From positions 576,001-640,000 of the forward strand of contig CP119309.1 of NCBI GenBank assembly GCA_029203145.1: DNA of 64,000 nt, written 5' to 3'. The stretch's first letter is position 1. Each line of letters opens with the position of its first letter. Shown here piece after piece: positions 1 through 8,578 of this stretch. The notes beneath the pieces were generated by a model. The model worked only from the letters and a program-made list of their open reading frames with translations, made no database searches and was not told the DNA's origin. A program made the position numbers and the translations under genes. This DNA comes from Candidatus Brevundimonas phytovorans. GTDB taxonomy: Bacteria; Pseudomonadota; Alphaproteobacteria; Caulobacterales; Caulobacteraceae.

Positions 1-826
1 CGCTCAACAGGGCGGGCTCGCCACGGCTCAGCACGGCGCGCACCGCGTCGGCCTGATCCTCGGCATAGGGCTTGGTGAGCAGGGCGGCGTTGGGGTGCGA
101 CACCCAGTGGCTGCTGCTGGACAGCAGCATGACCTGGCCCGAGCCGAGGGGCTTCATCTTGCCCAGCAGGGTGGACAGGTCGTCCAGCGCCAGGTCCAGA
201 CCGGCCACGCCGATCACCTTGCCGCCCGAGACGACCGGATAGGCCACCGAGGTCATCAGCACCGACTTGCCGCCCACGTCATAGGCGTAGGGCTCGACGA
301 TGGCCGGCTTGCCCGTGGTGAAGGGCTGGGTGAAATAGGGTTGCTCGTAGTCATTGCCCGCGTTCAGCGGCTGCATGCTGATCGCCCCGCCGTCGTTGAC
401 CCAGTAGGGCAGGAAGTTGCCGGCGGCGTTCGAGCCGAGATCGACCCGGCCCGCCAGTGATGCGTCCCGACCGTCAAAGGCGCCGGGGGCGGCGATGAAC
501 CAGCTGCCCATGACCAGGGGCGTCGCGGTGGCGGCCGGCTTCAGCATGGCCATGACGGCGGCGCGGTCGCGCAGGCCGGTTTCATGCGCCTTGCCGATCA
601 TCTCGGCCATCATGCGGGCGGTGGCGGAGGCTTCGTTGATCTTGCCGCCCACGCTGGCCACGGCGCCGTCGCTCAGGGCCTGGGCGTAGTCGTGCGACAG
701 ACCGCGCGCGACGGTGCGCGTATTCTGGGAAACGGCGAAGGCCGCGAACAGCAGCAGGACCCCTGTCACCGCGCCGCCCGCCATCAGCATCTTGCCGGCC
801 ACGGTCAGATTCTTGAAAGCACGCAT
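1..826 (-). CDS. methyl-accepting chemotaxis protein, 5' part (runs off the window)
   Basis: About 275 N-terminal residues are visible; the 3' end lies beyond the window edge. The protein opens with a short basic stretch (MRAFKNLTVAGKML) and one membrane segment at roughly residues 11-32. A periplasmic sensor region follows and resembles a Cache domain: it has the WF..P and YY/PYF...PF pattern, the phrase MTSVAYPVV, and the closing stretch GKVIGVAGLDLALDDL. In this family Cache domains bind small ligands in the periplasm, and a HAMP and MCP signalling domain normally follow inside the cell; those parts are not in view, so the chemoreceptor call is an inference. The ATG at 826 has a GGAG ribosome-binding site. 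A Cache-domain sensor kinase or cyclase is the alternative. Confidence 0.75.
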   Translation of the reverse strand, partial: MRAFKNLTVAGKMLMAGGAVTGVLLLFAAFAVSQNTRTVARGLSHDYAQALSDGAVASVGGKINEASATARMMAEMIGKAHETGLRDRAAVMAMLKPAATATPLVMGSWFIAAPGAFDGRDASLAGRVDLGSNAAGNFLPYWVNDGGAISMQPLNAGNDYEQPYFTQPFTTGKPAIVEPYAYDVGGKSVLMTSVAYPVVSGGKVIGVAGLDLALDDLSTLLGKMKPLGSGQVMLLSSSSHWVSHPNAALLTKPYAEDQADAVRAVLSRGEPALLS

Positions 827-911
827 GGTCACTCCTCACTCCACACCGGCTTAACGGCGAGAGGATTAAGGAGAGGCTATCGGACCTCGGGTTCGATGAT
901 CGCCGTCGGCG

Positions 912-2441
912 TTATTTCCAGATCGGCGTCTTGTCGCCCGGCAAGCCCAGACGATCCCACAGGTCGTTGACCCGTTCGACCACGGCCTCGTCCATGCGGA
1001 TTTCCTCGCCCCATTCGCGCTTGGTCTCGGGCTCCCACTTGTCGGTGGCGTCCAGGCCGATCTTGGAGCCCAGACCGCTCTCGGGGCTGGCGAAGTCCAG
1101 ATAGTCGATGGGGGTGTTCTCGATGACGGTGATGTCGCGCGCCGGGTCCATCTTGGTCGAGACGGCCCACATCACGTCCTTCCAGTCGCGGGCGTTGATG
1201 TCGTGGTCCACCACGATGATCCACTTGGTGTACATGAACTGCCGCAGATAGCTCCAGCAGCCCATCATCACCCGCTTGGCGTGGCCCGGATAGGCCTTCT
1301 TCATCGACACCACGGCGATGCGATAGCTGCACCCCTCGGGCGGCAGCCAGAAGTCGACGATCTCGGGGAACTGCTGGCGGATCAGCGGGATGAAGACCTC
1401 GTTGAGGGCCTCGCCCAGCACGCTCGGCTCATCCGGCGGGCGGCCGGTGAAGGTGGTCAGATAGATCGGGTCCTTGCGCATGGTGATGGCGCTGACCTGG
1501 AAGACCGGGAACTTCTCGACCGAGTTGTAATAGCCGGTGTGGTCGCCGTAGGGGCCTTCGTCCTCGAACTCGTCCAGCAGGACGTGGCCTTCCAGCACGA
1601 TCTCGGCGTTGGCCGGCACCATCAGCGGCACGGTCTTGCAGGGGACCAGCTCGGCCTTGGAGCCGCGCATCAGGCCGGCGAACTGATACTCAGACAGGGT
1701 TTCCGGCACCGGGGTCACGGCGGCCAGGATGGTCCCCGGATCGGCCCCGAGCACCACGGCGCAGGGCAGGGGCTCGCGCTTGCCCGCCTTCTTGTGCCGG
1801 GCGTAGTGCTGGGCCCCGCCGCGATGGGCCAGCCAGCGCATGATCGCCTTGTCCTTGCCCAGGACCTGCATCCGATAGATGCCCAGGTTGAAGTCGTCCT
1901 CGCGGTCGTCCGACGGCCCCTTGGTCACGACCAGACCCCAGGTGATCAGGGGCGCGGGCTCGCCGGGCCAGCAGCCTTGAATGGGCAGGCTGGTCAGGTC
2001 GATCTGGTCGCCCTTCAGCACCACCTCCTGCACCGGAGCCTTCTTCACCGTCTTGGGCCGCATCGACATGACGGTCTGGGCCAGGGGCAGCATCTCCATG
2101 GCGTCGGAGAAGCCGCGCGGCGGCGTCGGATTGCGCAGGAAGGCCAGCAGTTCGCCGACCTCGCGCAGTTCGCCCGCCGTGGTGCGTTGCTTGCCCTCCA
2201 GCGTCACGCCCATGGCCACCCGTTTCACCGTGCCGAACAGGTTGGCCAGGCAGGGGATGGGGCTGATCGAGCCGTCCGGCATGACCGGCTTCTCGAACAG
2301 GACCGCCGGGCCGCCGTTGCGCAGCAGCCGCGTCTGGATCTCGGTCATCTCCAGATGGGTGGAGACGGGCTCCGACACGCGAACCAGTTCGCCGTCGGCT
2401 TCGAGGGTCGCAAGAAAATCGCGCAGGGACTTGTAGGCCAT
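912..2441 (-). CDS. ubiD: UbiD-family decarboxylase (3-octaprenyl-4-hydroxybenzoate carboxy-lyase type)
   Basis: A 509-residue protein with the usual UbiD length and conserved phrases throughout: the opening MAYKSLRDFLATLE, then TWGLVVTKGP, FNLGIYRMQ, MRWLAHRGGAQHY, and EGPYGDHTGYYN. UbiD enzymes use prenylated FMN and Mn to decarboxylate the aromatic precursor of ubiquinone after prenylation. An in-frame ATG 12 codons upstream would overlap the preceding gene; I chose the ATG at 2441 because UbiD proteins normally start at this phrase and it lies just after the stop of the upstream gene. No strong Shine-Dalgarno is visible, which suggests translational coupling to that gene. Other UbiD relatives decarboxylate different aromatic acids, so the ubiquinone role is the default family assignment. 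Confidence 0.9.
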   Translation of the reverse strand: MAYKSLRDFLATLEADGELVRVSEPVSTHLEMTEIQTRLLRNGGPAVLFEKPVMPDGSISPIPCLANLFGTVKRVAMGVTLEGKQRTTAGELREVGELLAFLRNPTPPRGFSDAMEMLPLAQTVMSMRPKTVKKAPVQEVVLKGDQIDLTSLPIQGCWPGEPAPLITWGLVVTKGPSDDREDDFNLGIYRMQVLGKDKAIMRWLAHRGGAQHYARHKKAGKREPLPCAVVLGADPGTILAAVTPVPETLSEYQFAGLMRGSKAELVPCKTVPLMVPANAEIVLEGHVLLDEFEDEGPYGDHTGYYNSVEKFPVFQVSAITMRKDPIYLTTFTGRPPDEPSVLGEALNEVFIPLIRQQFPEIVDFWLPPEGCSYRIAVVSMKKAYPGHAKRVMMGCWSYLRQFMYTKWIIVVDHDINARDWKDVMWAVSTKMDPARDITVIENTPIDYLDFASPESGLGSKIGLDATDKWEPETKREWGEEIRMDEAVVERVNDLWDRLGLPGDKTPIWK

Positions 2442-2451
2442 GCGCTGACGC

Positions 2452-3090
2452 TTAGGCGGACGCGCGGCTTCTGTCACGCCGTCCGAAGCTGCGGTCGATC
2501 GCCACGACGATCAGGCCGACGATCAGGAAGAAGATCAGCAGCCCCGCGAAATAGACCATGACCTTGCCCAGCCCCAAGGTGTCCGCGTCCACAAACCAGT
2601 AGGGCCACCAGCCGCTCAGCCCGCCATGCAGCAGGGTCCAGCCGCCATAGATCAGCACCGGGATCAGCCATTTGACCGGATCGATCCAGCGCAGTCGGCC
2701 CTTGGGCGTAAAGGCCAGCCAGTCGACCACGAAGGCGATGGGCATGACGTAATGCAGCAGGCTATTGCCCACCAGGGCCCAGCCTTGCGGGGCCCAAATA
2801 CCCGCCAGCAGAAAGTGATAGACCACCCCCACGACGACAATGAACATGGCCACGGCGGCCCGCACGCCTTCGCTGAGCGTCCAGCGCCCGATCCGGCTGT
2901 TCGGCGCCGCGGCGGGCGCGGTCAGGGCCAGGGCCACCAGAATGTTCGACAGGATGGTGAAGTAGCTGAAGAAGTTCAGCGTCAGCTCGCCGGCGTTGAT
3001 CTGCGGATTGCCGTGCAGCATCAGGCCGTATTGCAGGCCGAGCGCGAACCAGCCGGCGCAGGCGAAGACGGCGCGATAGAGGCGGGCCAT
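2452..3090 (-). CDS. Pr6Pr family integral membrane protein
   Basis: A polytopic membrane protein of 212 residues with about six hydrophobic segments. It carries phrases of the Pr6Pr family: YFTILSNILVA near the second segment, LLHYVMPIAFVVDWLAF in the middle, and YPY-like WWPYWFVD near the end. The family is widespread and its function is unknown. The ATG at 3090 overlaps the stop codon of the small HTH gene upstream in a TGATG junction, so the two are likely translated together; an in-frame GTG/ATG further upstream is less likely. The next gene, ubiD, starts 10 bases after its stop, giving a compact three-gene unit. Confidence 0.85.
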   Translation of the reverse strand: MARLYRAVFACAGWFALGLQYGLMLHGNPQINAGELTLNFFSYFTILSNILVALALTAPAAAPNSRIGRWTLSEGVRAAVAMFIVVVGVVYHFLLAGIWAPQGWALVGNSLLHYVMPIAFVVDWLAFTPKGRLRWIDPVKWLIPVLIYGGWTLLHGGLSGWWPYWFVDADTLGLGKVMVYFAGLLIFFLIVGLIVVAIDRSFGRRDRSRASA

Positions 3091-3338
3091 CAGTATTCGG
3101 GCTTGTCGGCCGCCAGCGCCCACACCGGCAGGCGAAGGGCGCGGGTGGCGGCGTCGAGGCCTGCGGAATCCAGATGCTCGCGGCCCGCCTCGATGCGGCG
3201 CAGGGCCTCGGGCGTCAGGGCGAGGGCGGCGGCCAGATCGTCGGCCGCGACGCCCCTCTGATCCCGCCAGCGCCGGATGCGGGCGCCGACGACGGCGTCC
3301 ATCGGATCAATCCCCGGAAAACCCAGAACCGAACCCAT
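3090..3338 (-). CDS. small helix-turn-helix (XRE-like) protein
   Basis: An 82-residue protein whose residues about 15-60 fit a Cro/C1-type helix-turn-helix: GARIRRWRDQRGV, then LAAALALTPEALRRIEAGREHL. It is short enough to be little more than a DNA-binding domain with a C-terminal tail. Its stop overlaps the start of the Pr6Pr gene, so it heads a likely operon with that gene and ubiD. Targets cannot be told from sequence; autoregulation is a plausible default for such small regulators but no operator was recognised. Confidence 0.75.
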   Translation of the reverse strand: MGSVLGFPGIDPMDAVVGARIRRWRDQRGVAADDLAAALALTPEALRRIEAGREHLDSAGLDAATRALRLPVWALAADKPEY

Positions 3339-3378
3339 GGCGTCCTCCCCGACGCAGGCGTCCTATGACGCTGTGAGG

Positions 3379-4233
3379 TCAGGCATCCTGATCCCATTGG
3401 AAGGCCGCGTCCAGCCAGTCGCCCAGACGGCCGTCGGCACGGGCCAGGGCGTGGATGCGGGCCATCTCGTCCGCCGTCAATTCGAAGTCGAAGATGTCGA
3501 AGCTCTCGCGTGCGCGCTCGACCTTGGTGGTGCGCGGAATGGCGATGACGCCCTGCTGGATGATCCAGCGCAGAGTGATCTGGCCGTTGCTCTTGCCGTG
3601 AACCCTGGCGATCTCCCCGATCACGGCGTCGTCGGCGATCTTGCCTTGGGCCAGCGGCGACCAGGCGGTGAGGGACGAGCCCAGCTCACGCGCCGTCTCG
3701 ATCAGGGTCTTCTGCGACAGATAGGGGTGATACTCGACCTGGTTGGTGATCAGCGGCGCCTTGGACAGACCCGCCGCCTCGCGGAACAGGCTTGAGGGGA
3801 AGTTCGACAGGCCAATATGCTTGGTGAAACCCTTCTCCTGCGCTTCGTTCAGGGCGCCGATGGTCTCGGACAGAGCCGGCGTCGGCTTGGGCCAGTGCAG
3901 CAGCAGCAGGTCCGGCGTCAGGCCCAGGCTGATCGCCGACTCCTCGGCCTGACGCAGCAGGGCGTCGCGATGGAAGTGCTCGACCCAGATCTTGGTGGTG
4001 ACGAAGATGTCGTCGCGCGTCACGATCCCTTCGGCCACCGCGTCGGCGACGCCGTCGCCCACGGCCTTCTCGTTCTTGTAGATCCAGGCCGTGTCGATGT
4101 GGCGATAGCCGATACGCAGGGCCTCGCGCACCATGCGCCGCGCGTCGTCTGCCTCCAGTTGCCAGGTGCCGAAACCCAGCAGCGGAATCTCCACGCCCGA
4201 GGCCGTAACGGTGGGGTGATCGGAATAGGGCAT
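3379..4233 (-). CDS. aldo/keto reductase
   Basis: A 284-residue NADPH-dependent oxidoreductase of the AKR5-like (diketogluconate reductase) type. The catalytic tetrad is visible: Asp47 and Tyr52 in GYRHIDTAWIYKNE, Lys81 in VTTKIW and His113 in LLHWPKP. The phrase GLSNFP and the C-terminal cofactor stretch AIPRTTKVERARE also match the family. It probably reduces aldehydes or ketones in the cytoplasm; the substrate cannot be assigned. I use the ATG at 4233 (MPYSDHPTV) because the 12 residues before it are unlike the family. It is codirectional with the alpha/beta hydrolase that precedes it, about 48 bases away. Confidence 0.9.
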   Translation of the reverse strand: MPYSDHPTVTASGVEIPLLGFGTWQLEADDARRMVREALRIGYRHIDTAWIYKNEKAVGDGVADAVAEGIVTRDDIFVTTKIWVEHFHRDALLRQAEESAISLGLTPDLLLLHWPKPTPALSETIGALNEAQEKGFTKHIGLSNFPSSLFREAAGLSKAPLITNQVEYHPYLSQKTLIETARELGSSLTAWSPLAQGKIADDAVIGEIARVHGKSNGQITLRWIIQQGVIAIPRTTKVERARESFDIFDFELTADEMARIHALARADGRLGDWLDAAFQWDQDA

Positions 4234-4281
4234 GGGGAGGCTCCGGCGGATGTTCGGGGAGCGTCGCATATAGGCGCCGGT

Positions 4282-5148
4282 TCAGGTCTCGCCACGGTCC
4301 AGCCAGTGGAAAATCCGGTCCCACAAGGGCTCCATGCCCTTGCGAAAGGCGCCCTCGTGGCCGATGCGCCGGGCGCCGAAGTCGCCGGGGGCGTGGACGC
4401 TGATCTCGGACGGGGCGTGGGGATAGACGCTGAGCAGGTCGCGCGCGGTGTTCGGCGTGGCGATGGGATCGTCGGTGAAGATCCACGAGCGGATCGGCGC
4501 GGTCACGGCCTCATAGTGATGCGGCCGCAGCGTCGTCTCCAGCTCGCGCGAGAAGTATTCCCGCTTCAGGCACCAGCGCCGCCAGGTGGTGAATACGCCG
4601 CGCGGCAGGTCGGTCCCGCCCCACAGGCCGCCGCCCTTGATATAGCCGTGCCGCATCAGGCTGAACGGGCCGAAGCCCAGCCAGAAGAAGAGCTCCAGCG
4701 GATTGTAGGATCGGTGATGCCCGCCCCACCAGCCGGTCCCGACCGAGACAAAGGCGTGGCGCTCGATCCGGTCCTGATTGTTCATGAAGCCGAGGAAGTG
4801 CCCGCCGACGCTGTGGCCGACGTGGACGACCCGCAGGCCCGGCGTCGCCTCGATCAGGGCGTCCAGGGCGGCAGGCATATCCAACCGCCCCCAGTCGGGA
4901 TAGTCCATCCACATGGCCTTCAGATCATCAGGCCGCGACCCGGCTATGCCCCGGAAGTCATAAGTCAGCACCGCCGCGCCCTGGCTCGCCAGATGCCGCG
5001 CGAACCGCTCGTAGAAGCCCTTGGGAAAGCCCGTCCCCGACGACACCAGCACGGCGATGCGCGGCTCGGCCGCCGACACCAGCCGCATCGACAGCGGATA
5101 GCCGTCGGCGGCGGGTGCGGTGAAGTCGCGCGTGACAAGGTCGCTCAT
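4282..5148 (-). CDS. alpha/beta hydrolase
   Basis: A 288-residue serine hydrolase. The nucleophile elbow GHSVGG places the nucleophile at Ser113. A candidate acid is Asp226/Asp227 in FTDDPIA and a candidate catalytic His is His264 in RIGHEGAF. The sequence resembles the uncharacterised YheT-like or UCP037442-type hydrolases, with TYDFRGIAGSRP and FMNNQDRIERHAFVSVG. There is no signal peptide, so it is cytoplasmic. The ATG at 5148 follows an AGGACGG stretch and is preferred over an ATG seven codons upstream. The substrate is unknown; an esterase or lipase-like activity is the broad expectation. Confidence 0.85.
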   Translation of the reverse strand: MSDLVTRDFTAPAADGYPLSMRLVSAAEPRIAVLVSSGTGFPKGFYERFARHLASQGAAVLTYDFRGIAGSRPDDLKAMWMDYPDWGRLDMPAALDALIEATPGLRVVHVGHSVGGHFLGFMNNQDRIERHAFVSVGTGWWGGHHRSYNPLELFFWLGFGPFSLMRHGYIKGGGLWGGTDLPRGVFTTWRRWCLKREYFSRELETTLRPHHYEAVTAPIRSWIFTDDPIATPNTARDLLSVYPHAPSEISVHAPGDFGARRIGHEGAFRKGMEPLWDRIFHWLDRGET

Positions 5149-5212
5149 AAGGTCCGTCCTGATTTGCAACGAACTCTAGGCGATTGACGCGAGGTCAGGT
5201 CAAGCGGGCCTA

Positions 5213-7048
5213 TCAGTAGGCCAGGGCGTTGCCGTCCTTGCGCATTTCTGTGGCGGCTCCGTAGGTCCAGCGGCCCTGTGCGTTGATCTGCTTCATCACG
5301 TTCTGATAGCCGCCGAAGCCGCCGTCGGGCGGGCCGAGGTCCCAGCCCATGGCGGTCAGCTGCTGCTTGGTCGCGTCTGGCACGCCGGATTCCAGATGCA
5401 GCTTGCCGACGCCCTCGGCGGGCTGGCCGGTCGGTTCGGACGAGCCGTAGTGCTGCCAGCGCGGGCTGTCGCCGGCCTCCTGAGGATCGAGGCCGTAGTC
5501 CACCATGTTGATGATGATCTGGGCCTGACCCTGGGGCTGCATCCCGCCGCCCATGACGCCGTAAGCCATCCACGGCTCCCCGTCCTTGCAGGCGAAGCCG
5601 GGGATAATGGTGTGGAAGGGCCGTTTGCCGGGCGCATAGACATTGGGGTGGCCGTCGGTGAGCGAGAACAGCTCGCCTCGGTCCTGGAACATGAAGCCGA
5701 GCGTGGCGCCGTCCGGGCCGTCGGGCGTCAGCCCTGAGCCCATGCCGCGATAGTTGGACTGGATCCAGCTGACCATCATCCCGTCCTTGTCGGCCACGCT
5801 GAAATAGGTGGTGTCCCCTTGCGTCGGGGCGTCTCCGGGGAAGACACGGTCCATGACGCGGTTGGGGTTGATCAGCCTGGCGCGCTCGGCGGCGTAGGCC
5901 TTAGAGTTCAGCCACGCCGTCGGGGTCTTGCTGAACCGCTCGTCGGCGAAGTAGCGCGCGCGGTCCTCGAAGGCCAACCGCTTGGCCTCGGCCTGATGGT
6001 GGATGGAGGCGGCGGACTGGAAGCCCATGGCCTTCAGGTCGAACTGTTCGCAGATGTTGAGGATTTGATTGGTCGACAGGCCCTGGGTGTTCGGCCCCAG
6101 GCTATAGACCTCGACCCCGCGATAGGTGGTCATCAGCGGCTCGACCCATTCGGTGCGGTGGGCGGCCAGGTCGGCGCGGGTCATCCAGCCGCCGATGCGC
6201 TTGAAATAGCGCTCGATATGGTCGGCGATCACCCCGTCATAGAAGGCGTCGCGCCCGCCCTCGGCGATCAGGCGCAGGGTGCGGCCCAGGTCGGGGTTGG
6301 CGAAGATCTCGCCGGTCTTCGGCGTGCGGCCGTGGGGCGTATAGACCTTCTTCCTGTTGTCGTTTTCCTCGATCTGGGCCGCCGCGCGGTCAAAGCCGGC
6401 CATGTTGCGTTCCAGATACCAGGCGATGACCTGGGGCACGGGCACGCCCTGTTCGCACAGCTCGGCGACCGGGATCAGAATGTCTTTCCACGGCAGCTTG
6501 CCGTAGCGCTGGTGCGCGCTCCACCAGGCGTCGACCGTACCGGGCACGTTGACGGTCACGGCGCCGTACTTGGGCAGGTAGCCGTCGGGGCCGGCCTTGG
6601 ACCGGGCCGTGGCCAGCGAAAGGCCGCGCGGACTGTTCCCGGAGCCGTTGAAGCCGACGACCTTTTTCTGGGTCGGGTCCCACATCAGGCAGAAGGCGTC
6701 GCCGCCGATGCCGTTGGCGGTCGGCTCAAGGAATCCAAGCGCGGCGTTGATGGCGATGGCCGCGTCGATGGCCGACCCGCCGCGCCTCAGGGTGTCCAGA
6801 CCGATCAGGGTGGCGGCGGGGTGGGCCGTGGCGGCGGCGCCGTTGGCGCCCCAGACCGTCGAGCGACCGACGAACTTCGGTCCTGTCACCCGGTCGCCGA
6901 TACCAACCCCGGCGTAAGGGTCGGCCGGGCGAGGGGCCGGGGCGGGCGTCTTGGCTGCATCCGTTCCGGGCGTCTGGGCGAGGCTGGCGCCCGCGCCGGC
7001 CAGAAGGGCGCCGGCCGGCAGGCTGGACAGGAAGGTGCGACGACGCAT
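5213..7048 (-). CDS. gamma-glutamyltransferase family protein (secreted)
   Basis: A 611-residue Ntn-hydrolase precursor. The N-terminus MRRRTFLSSLPAGALLAG has paired arginines and a hydrophobic core, consistent with a Tat-type signal, so the enzyme is probably periplasmic. The large-subunit region runs to about residue 410; autocleavage in this family occurs before a Thr, here Thr413 in GDTTYFSVADKDG. The small subunit contains MGGGMQPQGQ and ends near residue 611. Members hydrolyse gamma-glutamyl bonds in glutathione, or act as cephalosporin acylase-like or oxamate-amidohydrolase-like enzymes; sequence alone does not decide. It stands alone, separated from exbD by that gene's terminator. Confidence 0.88.
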   Translation of the reverse strand: MRRRTFLSSLPAGALLAGAGASLAQTPGTDAAKTPAPAPRPADPYAGVGIGDRVTGPKFVGRSTVWGANGAAATAHPAATLIGLDTLRRGGSAIDAAIAINAALGFLEPTANGIGGDAFCLMWDPTQKKVVGFNGSGNSPRGLSLATARSKAGPDGYLPKYGAVTVNVPGTVDAWWSAHQRYGKLPWKDILIPVAELCEQGVPVPQVIAWYLERNMAGFDRAAAQIEENDNRKKVYTPHGRTPKTGEIFANPDLGRTLRLIAEGGRDAFYDGVIADHIERYFKRIGGWMTRADLAAHRTEWVEPLMTTYRGVEVYSLGPNTQGLSTNQILNICEQFDLKAMGFQSAASIHHQAEAKRLAFEDRARYFADERFSKTPTAWLNSKAYAAERARLINPNRVMDRVFPGDAPTQGDTTYFSVADKDGMMVSWIQSNYRGMGSGLTPDGPDGATLGFMFQDRGELFSLTDGHPNVYAPGKRPFHTIIPGFACKDGEPWMAYGVMGGGMQPQGQAQIIINMVDYGLDPQEAGDSPRWQHYGSSEPTGQPAEGVGKLHLESGVPDATKQQLTAMGWDLGPPDGGFGGYQNVMKQINAQGRWTYGAATEMRKDGNALAY

Positions 7049-7127
7049 GGCGATTTCCCCCGAAACTTACGCCCCGCATCAAGAACGGCGAGGGGCGGCA
7101 GGGCAAGCGCCCTGTTGAGGCCGGGCA

Positions 7128-7160
7128 AAGAAAAAGGGCCGCACCCGGGGGAGCGGCCCT
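7128..7160 (-). terminator. Rho-independent terminator of exbD
   Basis: Read on the minus strand, a GGGCCGC/GCGGCCC stem with a C-rich loop is followed by a run of Ts. It lies 25 bases after the exbD stop codon. Confidence 0.85.
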
Positions 7161-7184
7161 GATCCGTTTGAGAGGAGGGAAGTC

Positions 7185-7625
<441 letters not shown>

Positions 7626-7761
7626 ACGCCGTCGTCTCCCATCACAGCTCGCATTCTTTGGCGAGCAGCACTCAAAGGTATGGTTTGTGTCTTGGCGTCC
7701 CGCGCCGGGCTTGTAAAGCCGTCATGCGTGACGAATTCGCGTCATCGGGCAATAAGATTGC

Positions 7762-7795
7762 AAAACCGGCCGCCTCGCCGGGGCGAGACGACCGG
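7762..7795 (-). terminator. Rho-independent terminator of folE
   Basis: On the minus strand a 14-bp stem (two G-T wobbles) closes over a CC loop, with core CTCGCC/GGCGAG and outer CCGG/CCGG, followed by TTTTG. It lies about 40 bases after the folE stop and insulates exbD from folE. Confidence 0.8.
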
Positions 7796-7834
7796 TTCAA
7801 ACCCCTTCGGACTCGGCCTCTTAGCCCCGGCCCT

Positions 7835-8452
7835 TTAGCCTCTGGCCAGCTTCAGGAAGCGGTCGGCCATGGCCGGATCATCCTTGAAGGCGCCGGTGAA
7901 GCGGGTGGTGATGGTGGTGACGTGGCGGTGATGCACGCCGCGCGTGGTCATGCACTGGTGCGCCGCGTCCAGCAGGACGGCCACGCCGCGCGGCTGCAGG
8001 TGCGATTCGATGGCCTCGATGATGTCGTTGGTCAGGGTTTCCTGGTTCTGCAGGCGACGGGCGAAGATCTCGACCACGCGCGCCAGCTTGGAGATGCCCA
8101 CGACCTTCTCGCCCGGCAGGTAGGCGACATAGGCCTTGCCCAGGAAGGGTGCCATGTGGTGCTCGCAGTGGCTCTCGATCTCGATGTCGCGCAGGATGAC
8201 CATGTCGTCATAGCCGGTCACGTCCTCGAAGGTGCGCGACAGCTCCTTGCCCGCATCGGCGTCATAGCCGTCGAACCATTCGGCATAGGCGTCGACCACG
8301 CGCTTGGGCGTGTCGATCAGTCCGGGGCGCGCCGGATTGTCGCCCGCCCAGGCGATCAGGGTGCGCACGGCCTCCAGCGCCTGTTCGCGGCTGGGGCGCA
8401 CGACGGCGGTTTCATCGGTGACGAGGACGGGCTTGGCGGGCGAAGTGCTCAT
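7835..8452 (-). CDS. folE: GTP cyclohydrolase I
   Basis: A 205-residue type IA GTP cyclohydrolase, which opens GTP to dihydroneopterin triphosphate, the first step of folate synthesis. Zinc ligands are visible: Cys96 and His99 in HCEHHMAPF and Cys167 in HQCMTTRG. Further matches include TPKRVVDAYAEWF near residue 55 and KVVGISKLARVVE near 120. I chose the ATG at 8452 (MSTSPAKPVL), since the 38 in-frame codons before it read through the intergenic region. It diverges from cysS across about 126 bases that must hold both promoters. Confidence 0.97.
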   Translation of the reverse strand: MSTSPAKPVLVTDETAVVRPSREQALEAVRTLIAWAGDNPARPGLIDTPKRVVDAYAEWFDGYDADAGKELSRTFEDVTGYDDMVILRDIEIESHCEHHMAPFLGKAYVAYLPGEKVVGISKLARVVEIFARRLQNQETLTNDIIEAIESHLQPRGVAVLLDAAHQCMTTRGVHHRHVTTITTRFTGAFKDDPAMADRFLKLARG

Positions 8453-8578
8453 GAACTGATCCAGCGGGGCGGGGAGACCGCCAAGGCTACCTTTTACCAA
8501 TCCGTTCGGACTGTGTATCAGGCCGCTATATGGGACACGCCGTCCGTCCCGCAAGAAAACTCGCAAAGACTGTCACCC

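Noticed and set aside
1203..2561. 452-codon plus-strand frame opposite ubiD
   Set aside because: It is antisense to a clear family match, and its product has no recognisable features.
7658..8578. in-frame extension of cysS far upstream
   Set aside because: It runs through folE and its terminator; CysS homology begins exactly at the ATG at 8579.
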